Assembly: GCA_016125495.1 (NCBI GenBank)
Contig: WGLQ01000011.1
Location: 59,179-123,178 of the forward strand
DNA length: 64,000 nt
Direction of reading: 5' to 3'
Source: Hyphomicrobiales bacterium
GTDB lineage: Bacteria; Pseudomonadota; Alphaproteobacteria; Rhizobiales; RI-29
The first letter of the stretch is position 1, and every line of letters starts with the position of its first letter. Under the pieces are notes generated by a model, which saw only the letters and a program-made list of their open reading frames with translations, did no database searches and was not told the origin of the DNA. Position numbers and translations under genes: made by a program. Of the stretch, positions 25,443 to 34,657 are shown in pieces.

Positions 25443-25473
25443 CGCCGCATCCCCCGCCTCAAGGCACGGTCTC

Positions 25474-26889
25474 CTATGCTGGCCGGCCAGCGGGTGTCTT
25501 CAGGGCCGCGACGTTACCGTGCTCGCTAGCGGACGGCAGGGCCTCGACATCGTCGCTGGATGGCGCGGCAAGGCGCGCGCGGCCGGTTGGGACTTCGGCG
25601 CCCGCAGCGGGCCCGCGCGCCGGGTCGGCTTCGTCGCGGCCGACGGGAGCGGCCAGATCGCCGCCAACGGGCTCAGGGCGGGCGAGCGGCACGGGGCTCG
25701 AGATCTGCGCAACGCCATGGGCCTGGATCTGCGAATAGAGCTGCATGGCACGCAGCATATCCTGAGCGGTGAAGGTGTTGCCCTCGAGCTCGTTGCCTTC
25801 CTCACGGCGTATCGCGGAATGGACGCCGCAGAGGATGAGGATCAGCACGGCAGGCATGAGATCGATCGAGATCGCGCCGGCCCAGCTCGGCAGGAAATCG
25901 CCCGCATAGCGCAGCACGGCCTCGGGCGTCGACAGCGGCGTGAAGCGGATGACGCGGGCAGCGGGGCGCGCCAGGATCTCGTCGGCCGCCTCGGAAAGTG
26001 CGCCGGCCTGGGCTCGCACGGATTGCTCGACGCGGCCGACCACCTCCGTCTGGCGGGAGGCGAGGTCGGCGCTGCCGCCGCCAGCGACGGGGGCGATGAA
26101 GGTACGGGCAAGGTCGTCGGCGGTGCGCTTGACGGCAGGAGCGATGGAGGACTGCTGCAAAGCTGCGATCACACCGGACAGCGCAACGGCCTCCTCGCCG
26201 AAGGCGTCGCTGCGAGCCTCGATGGGACCTGGGGCGGAAACCAGCTTGCGCATTTGCGCGAGGTGGCGCCCTCCCTGCTCATAGAGTGAGCGCACCTGGG
26301 AGCGGCTCTCGTCGACCTGCTTGGCGAGATTCTCGAGCTGGCTGGACATCTGGGTGAGGAGCTGGACGACGGTGCCGCTGCCGGACGTGCCCGTCAGCGC
26401 GCCGGAGCGACGCTCCTCATCGGCCAGGCCCGCGAAACGCTGTGTCGCCAGCGTGATGTCCGGTAGCAGACTCTGGGCGGCGAGCGCGTTGTTGTTGGCG
26501 GTGTCGAGGCTCTGCTGATAGTCCTCGATGGCGTTGGCGAGGTGCTGCTCCAGCGCCGCGCCTCCGGCCAACGCCGCTGCATTGAGCCACGACGACATGG
26601 CAACGATCATCAGACTGCCCAAGACGGTCGCGAACCACAGCACGCGGCGACTCGCGTCGCTGCGCACATGCGGCAGCAGACGCATCAGGTAGGACCAGAA
26701 CGCATAGATGCCGACGGAAACCGCAGTCGAGTAAATGACCGCCCCGTAGAAGACGATCTCGGCGGTGCCGTTCAATAGCCCCCTGACGCCGAGGTAGGTA
26801 TAGACGCCGCTCGCGAGCGCCAGCACGGCCAATGTGACGCGCGTCGTCGTTTCGAGGCGCGCCAAGCCGCTGCGCAGGATATGTGACAT
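25474..26889 (-). CDS. multi-pass membrane protein with central coiled-coil domain, unknown function
   Basis: A 471-residue protein. Hydrophobic segments are at about residues 16-36, 45-68, 84-104 and 370-392. Between the third and fourth lies a helical domain of about 260 residues with long heptad stretches (for example LTQMSSQLENLAKQVDESRSQVRSL), predicted outside the cytoplasm. The C-terminal 80 residues are Pro/Ala-rich and cytoplasmic. No enzyme motif is visible. The layout recalls membrane scaffold or sensor proteins. It is the first gene of an operon with the ClpP-fold protein and is divergent from the tandem AAA ATPase. The start at 26889 has GGAG upstream; the longer frame to 26970 is not supported. 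Confidence 0.7.
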   Translation of the reverse strand: MSHILRSGLARLETTTRVTLAVLALASGVYTYLGVRGLLNGTAEIVFYGAVIYSTAVSVGIYAFWSYLMRLLPHVRSDASRRVLWFATVLGSLMIVAMSSWLNAAALAGGAALEQHLANAIEDYQQSLDTANNNALAAQSLLPDITLATQRFAGLADEERRSGALTGTSGSGTVVQLLTQMSSQLENLAKQVDESRSQVRSLYEQGGRHLAQMRKLVSAPGPIEARSDAFGEEAVALSGVIAALQQSSIAPAVKRTADDLARTFIAPVAGGGSADLASRQTEVVGRVEQSVRAQAGALSEAADEILARPAARVIRFTPLSTPEAVLRYAGDFLPSWAGAISIDLMPAVLILILCGVHSAIRREEGNELEGNTFTAQDMLRAMQLYSQIQAHGVAQISSPVPLARPEPVGGDLAAPVGRDEADPARGPAAGAEVPTGRARLAAPSSDDVEALPSASEHGNVAALKTPAGRPA

Positions 26890-27278
26890 CTCGCTCCGCC
26901 CTCGCTCGGTGCCGGAAACGTCCGCAATCCGCGCCGCGCCAACGCGACAGGCGCGAGCCGCTGCCCGCATCCTGCGGAATCACGTCGACATTAGGCAACT
27001 ATTGTCGCGGAATGGTGGCAACGAGCTTGCAGCCGTGCAACCGGATTGCATCGCCACCCGCAGATGGACGGTTGACTCCGAGCCCCTCGGCGCCCAACTC
27101 TTGCCTTCTACTCGGACTAAGTCTCCGAGGTTGGATCAAGCGAAAGCCCGAAGCGACGTTCCGACTTGGTCGTCCCGGCCCAGTGTGCGATCGCGTCGCC
27201 TTCTTGCGGCGGGCTGGTCCTTGGACCGCTGCCGCTGTCGCGGCCGGCGGTCCCGCGCAACTTACCGACGGGACGGCC
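26890..27278. other. divergent intergenic region
   Basis: A 389-bp region between the four-helix membrane protein and the AAA ATPase, which diverge. It includes a short inverted repeat TTGCA-gccg-TGCAA (27027-27040) in a slightly AT-richer patch. I found no convincing -35/-10 pair for either direction. A plus-strand open frame runs through it from 26883 in phase with the ATPase, but its composition (Arg/Ser/Pro-rich) looks non-coding. Confidence 0.4.
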
Positions 27279-29333
27279 ATGTACCTCACGGATGAAGAAC
27301 GGGGCCTCATTGCCCACTACGCCATGAAAGTCCTCGAACAACGGGGCACGGCACAGATTCCGCTGCGTCCGCTGCTCGGTTGGCTCGCGGAGCGCTCCGG
27401 TGTGATCGGCATCCATCAGCCGGCGGCCCTGATGCGCCTGCTCAGCACCAATTCCTCGCGCCAGAGTCAGCAGGAAAAGCTGCGTCAGGCGTGCGAGCAG
27501 CATTTCGCGAAGCTCATCGGCGAACTTGCGCTCGTTGCCGAACCGGCATCGCGAAATTCATCCCTCGGGCGCAACATCGCGTACCTCGCCAAGGCCTTCC
27601 GCATCGGCTCAGAGGGGGCGGCGGTGCTCGAGGTGTTGGCCCACTACACCCGTCAAAACTCCTTCGAGAGCCTCGCCGACGTGATCTCCAAATCGGCGCG
27701 CGAACTCGAGCCTGCGATCGCCATCCTTGCCGGCATCCCGGTGGCCGAGGTGCGGCGCATGCTCGGTCAGGAGGGCACGCTCGTCGGCTGCGGCCTCGTG
27801 CAGATCGCGAGCGGCAGCGACATCTCGGGACCGGGAGGCAAATACCTCATCCCCGAGCGCATCAATGAAAAGCTCGACGAAACGTTCGCACGCTATCCGG
27901 AACTGCGTCAGGCGATGCTCGGCACTGCCGAGCAATCGCGGCTGCTGTTCGCCGACTACGACTACATGGCGGACGCGCGCGACCTCATGTGCCAACTGCT
28001 GGCGGGCGCGGCCGAACACCGCGAGATCGGCGTCAACATCCTCATCCACGGTCCACCCGGCACCGGCAAGACCGAGCTGGCCCGCGTGGCGAGCCGGCGC
28101 AGCAAGATGGCGCTCTATGAGGCCGGCGCGATCGCCGAGGACGACGACGAGGACTGTGTCCGGATCAACGATCTCGCGGTGATGCTGAAGCTCACCTCCA
28201 GCCAGGGTCGGGCTGCGGTGCTGTTCGAACGGGCCGAGCAGGTCGACTGGGACGACATCGTGCAGGGCTGCAAGCGAGGCGGCATCGAGCGCCTCATGGG
28301 CCAGAGCCCCGTGCCGATCATTTGGACCGCGGACGACATTTCGGCCCTGCCGAGGCAAATCGTGCAGCGCATGACCCTGGTCGTCGGATTGCTGGTGCCG
28401 CCGGCGAGCCAGCGTGCGCGCATCCTCAAGCGGATGGCCCGGCGCCACAAGGTGCCTCTCTCACCGACCGAACTCAACGATCTGGCCGAGCGCCTCGAGG
28501 CGCCTGCGATCGTCCTCGAGAACGCGATGCGCACGGCCAAGATCTCGTCGCGGGGCGCTGATGCGGTGCTCACGGCCGCAACGAATGCGCTCGAGGCCGT
28601 CGCCATCTCGAAGTCCGGACCGTCGCGCGAAAACCCCGGATACGAGCCGGCGCTCGTGTGCATGAAGTATCGCAACGAGGCCGATGCGCTGGCCGCCCTG
28701 CCCGATCGCCTCGCCGGAGCCAGCCGGCTGGATTTCTCGCTCTGCCTTTCGGGACCGCCCGGGACCGGCAAGTCGGCCTACGCCCGCGAGCTGGCCCGTC
28801 GGCTGGGCCTCGAAGTCGTCCAGAAGCGGGCCTCGGACCTGCTCGGCTCCTACGTCGGCGAAAGCGAGAAGCTGATCGCGGGTGCCTTCGAGGAGGCCCG
28901 CAACAAGGGCCTGTTCATGATCTTCGACGAGGCCGACAGCCTGCTGCTCGACCGCAGCGGGGCGGTTCGCTCGTGGGAGATCACGCAGGTCAACGAGATG
29001 CTGACCTGGATGGAGGATCACGCCTATCCGATCTGTTTCACGACCAACCTCATGGACCGGATCGATCCGGCGACACTGCGCCGATTCACGTTCCACTTCG
29101 AACTCGATTATCTCGACCGGGTGGCCATCGCCCATGCGTTCCGCACGTTCTTCGAGATCGACAAGGCGCCGGAGGCGGCGCTCGCGATCGGCAACCTCAC
29201 GCCCGGTGATTTCGCCCTGGCGCGAAAGCAGGCGAAAATTCTCGGCAGCTACGGACATCCGGAGCGGGTGCTGGAGCTGATCGAGCGCATCGCGCGCACC
29301 AAGCCGGGTGCGCGCGGTCGGTTCGGGTTCTGA
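27279..29333 (+). CDS. tandem AAA+ ATPase with degenerate first Walker B
   Basis: A 684-residue protein. Residues 1-240 are helical and unassigned. Module 1 has Walker A GPPGTGKT (258-265), but where DExD is expected it reads VLFERAE (314-320), so hydrolysis there is doubtful. Module 2 has Walker A GPPGTGKS (492-499), Walker B MIFDEAD (547-553), sensor 1 FTTN (587-590) and Arg-Arg (601-602) as finger candidates, all intact. Such layouts (one nucleotide-holding, one hydrolysing ring) occur in unfoldases and remodelling ATPases. The N-terminal domain presumably selects the target. GGGAC precedes the ATG at 27279. It is divergent from the membrane/ClpP-fold operon, which suggests shared function. 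Confidence 0.82.
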   Translation: MYLTDEERGLIAHYAMKVLEQRGTAQIPLRPLLGWLAERSGVIGIHQPAALMRLLSTNSSRQSQQEKLRQACEQHFAKLIGELALVAEPASRNSSLGRNIAYLAKAFRIGSEGAAVLEVLAHYTRQNSFESLADVISKSARELEPAIAILAGIPVAEVRRMLGQEGTLVGCGLVQIASGSDISGPGGKYLIPERINEKLDETFARYPELRQAMLGTAEQSRLLFADYDYMADARDLMCQLLAGAAEHREIGVNILIHGPPGTGKTELARVASRRSKMALYEAGAIAEDDDEDCVRINDLAVMLKLTSSQGRAAVLFERAEQVDWDDIVQGCKRGGIERLMGQSPVPIIWTADDISALPRQIVQRMTLVVGLLVPPASQRARILKRMARRHKVPLSPTELNDLAERLEAPAIVLENAMRTAKISSRGADAVLTAATNALEAVAISKSGPSRENPGYEPALVCMKYRNEADALAALPDRLAGASRLDFSLCLSGPPGTGKSAYARELARRLGLEVVQKRASDLLGSYVGESEKLIAGAFEEARNKGLFMIFDEADSLLLDRSGAVRSWEITQVNEMLTWMEDHAYPICFTTNLMDRIDPATLRRFTFHFELDYLDRVAIAHAFRTFFEIDKAPEAALAIGNLTPGDFALARKQAKILGSYGHPERVLELIERIARTKPGARGRFGF

Positions 29334-29413
29334 GGCGGGTTGTCGATAGCCTCGCAAGCGAGGCCAGCGAGCAGGCGAACCGCGCGGGCGCGAGGCGAGG
29401 GCAGAGACGCAAA

Positions 29414-29469
29414 GGCCGGATCGGGCGTCTGTCGCCCAACCCGGCCCTGCGCACGGGTCCGCGGACCCG
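29414..29469 (-). terminator. long hairpin plus 16-bp palindrome between convergent genes
   Basis: GGCCGGATCGGGCG (29414-29427) pairs with 29433-29446 over 12 of 14 positions around a TCTGT loop. On the minus strand the stem is followed by TTTG, so it suits termination of the L,D-transpeptidase gene. A second perfect palindrome, CGGGTCCGCGGACCCG, follows at 29454-29469. Together they may separate the transpeptidase from the convergent AAA gene. Confidence 0.5.
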
Positions 29470-29496
29470 CTTCCCCCCAGTGATCGAACCCGCAGC

Positions 29497-29928
29497 TCAG
29501 CGATGAACGACGATGCGCGAGGCGCCGGCGCCGTGGCGCTGAACCAAGTGGTAGAGCCTGGCTGCGTTCGAGGTGTGCAAGCGCACGCAGCCGTGCGACG
29601 CCGGGCGGCCGAGCTGGCTCACGTGGCTGGTGCCGTGGACGGCGTAGCCACCGCGAAAGAAGATCGAATAGGGCATCGGCGACATGTTGTACTTGCGCGA
29701 GTAGTGCATGCGCGCAAGGCGCTTGGGCGTGTAGCTGCCGGTCGGTGTCACATAGCCGCGACGGGCAGTGGAGACCGGCCAGACATGTTGCAACGAGCCG
29801 TTGACGTAGACCCGCATCGTCTGGGACGAGAGGTCGATCTTCGCGACGACGCCAGCCTGGGCGCTGAGCAGTGGCATGGCGAGGAAGAGCGCGAAAAACG
29901 TACCGAACAGTGAGAAGCGACGCATCAT
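29497..29928 (-). CDS. L,D-transpeptidase (YkuD domain)
   Basis: A 143-residue exported protein: signal peptide 1-25 (cleavage after SAQA) followed by a minimal YkuD catalytic domain. His98 (VHGTS) and the SHGCVRLH motif with His112, Gly113, catalytic Cys114 and Arg116 are intact. It cross-links peptidoglycan stems (3-3 bonds) or attaches proteins to the wall in the periplasm. There is no LysM or other wall-binding module, so this is a short form of the family. Two adjacent ATG codons are possible starts; AGGG precedes them. The gene converges with the AAA ATPase gene. Confidence 0.9.
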   Translation of the reverse strand: MMRRFSLFGTFFALFLAMPLLSAQAGVVAKIDLSSQTMRVYVNGSLQHVWPVSTARRGYVTPTGSYTPKRLARMHYSRKYNMSPMPYSIFFRGGYAVHGTSHVSQLGRPASHGCVRLHTSNAARLYHLVQRHGAGASRIVVHR

Positions 29929-30148
29929 GAAAACCCTGGTTACGCGGAACGGAGCCCTACCATTAACCCTGACGGCTTAAGGCGACGTAAGCCATCCGGC
30001 GTGAATCCGCGATCAGAATCATAGGCATCGTTGCTGAATTGAAACACGGTCAACGGGCGGTTCCCAGATGCGCGGGAATGGGACGCCGACCGGCCGGTCC
30101 CGCTCGAGGGCAGCCGGCGCGGCCAGGACAACGGGTGAGGAGACGAGG

Positions 30149-31096
30149 ATGTCCGGAAAGAACGCCAGCAGTCGCCGGGCACCGGAGCGGGTGGAAAAGC
30201 TCCAAGGCACCGGCACGAGCTATCCAAAGCGAACGATCGCGCTCGTCTACGATTTCGACGGAACGCTCAGCCCGAAGCCGATGCAGGAGTACGGCTTCCT
30301 TCCCAAGATCGGCGTCGAGCCCAAGGCATTCTGGGCGGAGGTCGAGCGCAAGGCGGCCGAGGACGTGGCGGAGGGGCTCATCGTCTACATGCATCTCATG
30401 TACAAGAAGGCCAAGACGGCGGGCGTCGAGATCAGGCGGAACGACCTCGTCGCGCTCGGCGCCGATGTCGAATTGTACGCGGGCGTGGATGGCTGGTTCG
30501 ACGACATCGACAAGTACGTCGCCCTGCGCGCTGAAACGCCGGTCGAGGTGCGCCACTACCTCATCTCCTCGGGCCTCAGGGAGATCATCGAGGGCACGCG
30601 CATCTTCCGCCGGTTCCACAACGTGTTCGCCTCGGAATACTACTTCGAGCCTTACGAGCTGCCCTTCCCCAAGCGGGTCATCACCGACACCTCGAAGACG
30701 CAGTACCTCTTTCGGATCAACAAGGGGGTCGAGGATCTGCGCCAGACCATCAACAGCCACATGCCCGAGGGTGAGCGCCCGATACCGTTCTCGAACATGA
30801 TCTACTTCGGCGACGGCGACACCGACGTTCCGTCGATGGCAGTGATGCGCCAGAACGGCGGCTATGCGGTCGCCGTGCACGGGCCCGGCGAAAGCGCCGT
30901 CAAATGCGAGGGCCTCTATCGGGCGGGTCGGATCGATTTCTACGCACCGGCCGACTATCGCAACGGCTCGACCCTGTTCCGGCGGACCTGCCTGCTGCTC
31001 GACCGTGCGCTCGCCGACATCCGGGTGCGTGAGGAGCGCTGGAGCATCGAGCAGGAACTGGCAAAGACGGGTGCGGCCGCGAACGCCCGCGCCTGA
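30149..31096 (+). CDS. HAD superfamily phosphatase
   Basis: A 315-residue haloacid dehalogenase-fold hydrolase. Motif I is DFDGTLS with nucleophile Asp35 and acid/base Asp37, motif II is the Ser in LISSGLRE near residue 155, and motif III/IV is FGDGDTDVPSM near 232. The spacing between motifs I and II (about 120 residues) indicates a helical cap. The substrate is unknown; phosphoserine phosphatase-like relatives are the nearest well-known shape. GAGGAG lies seven bases before the ATG at 30149. The gene ends 15 bp from the convergent SGNH hydrolase gene. Confidence 0.85.
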   Translation: MSGKNASSRRAPERVEKLQGTGTSYPKRTIALVYDFDGTLSPKPMQEYGFLPKIGVEPKAFWAEVERKAAEDVAEGLIVYMHLMYKKAKTAGVEIRRNDLVALGADVELYAGVDGWFDDIDKYVALRAETPVEVRHYLISSGLREIIEGTRIFRRFHNVFASEYYFEPYELPFPKRVITDTSKTQYLFRINKGVEDLRQTINSHMPEGERPIPFSNMIYFGDGDTDVPSMAVMRQNGGYAVAVHGPGESAVKCEGLYRAGRIDFYAPADYRNGSTLFRRTCLLLDRALADIRVREERWSIEQELAKTGAAANARA

Positions 31097-31111
31097 TCCC
31101 GGGCCGCGACG

Positions 31112-33169
31112 TCAGGGAAGGCTCACGAGCCCGTGGCCCCGCATCGCCTCGAAGACCGCGTCGGCGATCGCTGCGTGACCCTCGGCGCTCGGGTGGAAGG
31201 CACCGCTGTAGGCGCTGAAGCGCGTCAAGTTGAGGATCGTCGTGCCGAGCGAGCCTTCGTGCAAATTGACGGTGAGGAAGGCATCGTTCGGCGTGCGGAA
31301 CCAGCGACGCCGGGGGAGATAGGGTCGGTAGGCGCTCGGGCGGAAGGGCTGCCACTGGAGATCGGGGGCGGTGCCGAGAAAGCCCGAGGAAACGCGCGCA
31401 CGTGGCGTCGGCTCGGCAGCGGGCGCGGTTGCCGATTCGGGCACGCGGGCAATGACGGCCCCGGCGGGCCTGCGACGGCGCGGGAATGGAGCAAGGTCCG
31501 CCACGACGTCGTCGGCCCATCCGCCCCTGGCGCAGAGGCCGCGATCGGCGAACACTTCGCGGTGCGCGTCCACGAAGGTCCATCCCGCACGCTCGGCCGC
31601 CCGGGCCATGATCGCCTGGAGTTCGTCGCGCGCGAAGCGCTCGGCGGCGGCGGCGCGGGCGGCATCGAGCCGGTACATGTTCGTCACGTCCATGCCGCGC
31701 GCACCGCTGGCGCAGAGCTCACCGCGTTCGTCGTGCGCCATCGGCGGATAGGCCGTAAGGTGCACACGGCGCGGATCATCGACGTGGAGCACTTCGCGGA
31801 TGGCCTTGGCGAGGCTGGCGTAGTTGGCCGGCAGCGCGCGGGCGAGATTTCGGGCGCCGGCGAGTGAGATCTTGAAGGTCTTGCCGGCGGCGGCCGCGAG
31901 CGAGTCCAGGATCGCGTCGTTGGCGATCGCGGCCGAGGCGACCAGGCGGCTGAAACCGGCGTCGTTGCCACCCACGGAGAGCAGCAGCACGTCGATCGGC
32001 CGGGCGCTCGAACGCGGGCAGACGTAGAGGCTTTCCGTGATCGTGCGCGCGCCGGTGGCCCCTTCCGGGTCATCGTGCACGGCGAGAGGATAGCCGCCGG
32101 AGAGCGCGAGCGGCCAACTGGAGCAGAGAACCTGAGAGACGATGCTGATCTGTGAGAGTTTCACCGTCTCGCCGGCGCGGGCCGGTTCGACACCACTCCA
32201 GGCGCGGAACAGTCCATCGACGATTTCGGCCCCCGTGCAGGCCACGCCGACGTAGGTGACGGCCGTGCGACCGCTCGCGTCGCTCAGCGCCAGGTGCAGC
32301 GCGAGCCGGACGTGCTGGGAATACAGCGAGCGGTGGCAGGGGCGGTGCAGCCAGCGGGCATCGGCGGCAAGGAAGCCATCGTCGCTGGTGCGGGTCCAGT
32401 CACCGATCCGGGGCGGATAGCCCTTGAAGGTTTCGTCCTGCGGGTCGTAGTCGAGGACCCGGTTGTCGCGAAAGCGAACCGGAACGTCCGGGTTGCCCTC
32501 GCCGGAGGAAAACGAGTCGCCCATGCCGACGACCATGAGATCGCGAACCCGCACTGTCTCCTCGGCGAGAACCTGCCCACCCTCCTCGATACGCACGGCA
32601 AGACCCGCCGGGTAGGGCAGCTCGAGGCGGTGCATGCGCGAGCACTCGGCGTCGAACGGCGGGCGATCGCCGAAGGTGAAGGTGCAAAGGCCACCAGCGC
32701 GGGACTGGTCGACGTAACGCAGCTCGACCATGTGGGAGGTCGGGTGCGCATAGTCCGAGCAGCGCTCACGCCGGTACCAGCAGGCCTCCTGCGCGACCCG
32801 ATCCGACAATTCGGGGCCGTCGCCGAGGATGCCCTCCGCCCAGCCCCAGCCGCCCGACCAGCGCGCCAGACGTTCCTCGAATTCATGCACGCCCGGCGTG
32901 CGGCCGAGCTCGGCACGCTGCTCCTCGAAGAGCCGGCGCAAGCGCTCGGTGTCGGCAGGGTCGCGGAAGAATCGGAAAGGGTTTTCCAGGCGCCACGTCA
33001 GTTCCCCTGCCGCCACCGCGGGTACGACCCCGATAGCGAGCGTGGCAGGCAGTATCGTGAGCAAGGCCAGGAGGATACCGGCGGCCCGTCGCAATGCGCC
33101 CGCACCCGTGTGGCGGCGCCCCGACACCGCCAACATTGCCCCTTCGAGCCTGCCCAAGCCGTCGCTCAC
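31112..33169 (-). CDS. large exported SGNH/GDSL hydrolase
   Basis: A 685-residue exported protein. The signal or anchor helix is about residues 28-54. A unique region of about 160 residues precedes block I, MGDSFSSGEGNPD (Ser near 219). Block III-like LLLSVGGNDAGF and the C-terminal FHPSAEGHAAIAD (Asp/His dyad) complete the catalytic set. At nearly 700 residues it is about three times the size of a minimal SGNH esterase, with a long insert between blocks I and III containing several Cys. It probably acts as an esterase or deacetylase on an envelope polymer or lipid. The GTG at 33169 was chosen because GAGGGGAGGG lies six bases upstream; ATG codons at 33205 and 33136 have weaker sites. Confidence 0.78.
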   Translation of the reverse strand: MSDGLGRLEGAMLAVSGRRHTGAGALRRAAGILLALLTILPATLAIGVVPAVAAGELTWRLENPFRFFRDPADTERLRRLFEEQRAELGRTPGVHEFEERLARWSGGWGWAEGILGDGPELSDRVAQEACWYRRERCSDYAHPTSHMVELRYVDQSRAGGLCTFTFGDRPPFDAECSRMHRLELPYPAGLAVRIEEGGQVLAEETVRVRDLMVVGMGDSFSSGEGNPDVPVRFRDNRVLDYDPQDETFKGYPPRIGDWTRTSDDGFLAADARWLHRPCHRSLYSQHVRLALHLALSDASGRTAVTYVGVACTGAEIVDGLFRAWSGVEPARAGETVKLSQISIVSQVLCSSWPLALSGGYPLAVHDDPEGATGARTITESLYVCPRSSARPIDVLLLSVGGNDAGFSRLVASAAIANDAILDSLAAAAGKTFKISLAGARNLARALPANYASLAKAIREVLHVDDPRRVHLTAYPPMAHDERGELCASGARGMDVTNMYRLDAARAAAAERFARDELQAIMARAAERAGWTFVDAHREVFADRGLCARGGWADDVVADLAPFPRRRRPAGAVIARVPESATAPAAEPTPRARVSSGFLGTAPDLQWQPFRPSAYRPYLPRRRWFRTPNDAFLTVNLHEGSLGTTILNLTRFSAYSGAFHPSAEGHAAIADAVFEAMRGHGLVSLP

Positions 33170-33247
33170 CGTGCGCCCTCCCCTCGAGACGATGTCGGGG
33201 CCCATGATGCCGTCGGTGGCGGGCAAGGTAAACACGCCGCGTTCACC

Positions 33248-34531
33248 TCAGGCGAGTTCCGGAAAGACCCGACGGTAACGTGTGGCCGCCGGGTCGAAGA
33301 TGACGTCGGATGGTTTCAGCGGCCGCGCCATGACGAGACCGTCGAGCGAACGGCAGCGCGAGAGCGCCACATAGGTCTGGCCATGACTGAACGTGCCGCG
33401 TCCGAGATCGACGTAGACACGGTCCAGCGTCATACCCTGCGCCTTGTGGATCGTGAGCGCCCAGGCGAGGCGCACCGGGAACTGGCGGAAACGGCCGGCC
33501 ACCGTTTCGACGACGCGGTCCTCCCTCTGGTCATAGGCGTACTGGACGTTCTCCCAGACCTCGGGCTCGATCTCGTATTCCTCGCCCTCGATCTCGATCG
33601 AGAGTTCGTGCTCGCCGACGGCGGTGATCGTGGCGAGGGTGCCATTGACCCAGCGCCCTTCGCTGTCGTTGCGCAGCATGACGACGCGCGCGCCCGCCTT
33701 GAGCACCAACGTGCCATCGGTCGGGTAGGCGCCCTCGGCGAATTCGCCGACCACCATCGCCTCGAAACTCTGGGCGCGGCCGGGCAGGCGCTCGAGGAAG
33801 CGCTGATTGATTTCGTGAGCTGCGGCGTTGGTGGGGGTGAGCACGACGTAGCGGCTCGGGTCGGAGAGTTCGCCGAGGCGGGCAACGCGCTCGTTGAGGA
33901 TCGCGGCGGTCTCGTTGTCGACCTCGCCATCGCGCAGACGGTTGAGCAGGCGCACGAACACCTGCTCACGCTGGCGAAAGACCTCAGAGAGTTCCAGGCG
34001 CGGAACCTCGTTGCCCTTGAAGACCGGTGCGTCGAAGAAGTAGGGGCCGCCGTAGGTCTCCTGGAAATAGTGCTGCATCTCGCCACCCTGAACGATCGGG
34101 GGGAGCTGGTGGGGATCGCCGAACATCGCGATCTGAACGCCACCGAACGCTCGATCAGGGCTCTTGCGAATGGCCCGCAGCGAACGATCGATGGCATCCA
34201 TCAGGTCGGCGCGGACCATTGAAATCTCGTCGATGATGAGCAGATCGAGGCGGCTCAGCACCCGCGCATAGCGGCCGGTGCGGATCATGTCGGGCGTGAT
34301 CAAGCGGGGCGGAAACGAAAACAGCGAATGGATGGTCTGGCCGCCGACGTTGACGGCGGCAAGGCCGGTCGGGGCCGCAACGGCGGTTCGCAGTCCCGAG
34401 GTCTCGCGCAACAGGCGAAGCAGCGTCGACTTGCCGGTGCCGGCGCGGCCGGTGACGAACAGGGAGCCGCGCCCGCGCTTGACGAGATCGAGTGCGCGAT
34501 CGAATTCCGGGGTGATCTCGATGCCGGCCAC
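33248..34531 (-). CDS. Pif1/RecD-like DNA helicase
   Basis: A 427-residue superfamily 1B helicase. Walker A GRAGTGKST (28-36), Walker B IIDEISM near 98, motif III GDPHQLPPI near 140, and the C-terminal WALTIHKAQGMTLD and TYVALSRCRSLDGL (motifs V/VI) are all present. This is the compact Pif1-type core, expected to unwind DNA 5' to 3'. The start is GTG at 34531, with GAGGAG just upstream. It follows the rplS terminator on the same strand, so it has its own promoter or depends on readthrough, and is followed after 78 bp by the SGNH hydrolase gene. Confidence 0.87.
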   Translation of the reverse strand: MAGIEITPEFDRALDLVKRGRGSLFVTGRAGTGKSTLLRLLRETSGLRTAVAAPTGLAAVNVGGQTIHSLFSFPPRLITPDMIRTGRYARVLSRLDLLIIDEISMVRADLMDAIDRSLRAIRKSPDRAFGGVQIAMFGDPHQLPPIVQGGEMQHYFQETYGGPYFFDAPVFKGNEVPRLELSEVFRQREQVFVRLLNRLRDGEVDNETAAILNERVARLGELSDPSRYVVLTPTNAAAHEINQRFLERLPGRAQSFEAMVVGEFAEGAYPTDGTLVLKAGARVVMLRNDSEGRWVNGTLATITAVGEHELSIEIEGEEYEIEPEVWENVQYAYDQREDRVVETVAGRFRQFPVRLAWALTIHKAQGMTLDRVYVDLGRGTFSHGQTYVALSRCRSLDGLVMARPLKPSDVIFDPAATRYRRVFPELA

Positions 34532-34657
34532 AGGCTCCTCGCTGGTTGGAGACCTCGCAGGCTAGAAGCTTTGCGCCGGCAGCGCGAGGACGACCGGGGA
34601 CCATCAACAGGCAATCGGGCGCTGCACGTTGTCCGCGGGCCCCCGCACAACGGAAAA

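Noticed and set aside
26883..27278. N-terminal extension of the AAA ATPase by 132 codons
   Set aside because: The added residues are Arg/Ser/Pro-rich and non-conserved in appearance, would overlap the divergent gene's start, and the ATG at 27279 has a ribosome binding site.
32294..34222. Plus-strand 642-codon frame over the SGNH hydrolase and helicase
   Set aside because: It spans two real minus-strand genes and the gap between them and has no family motif.
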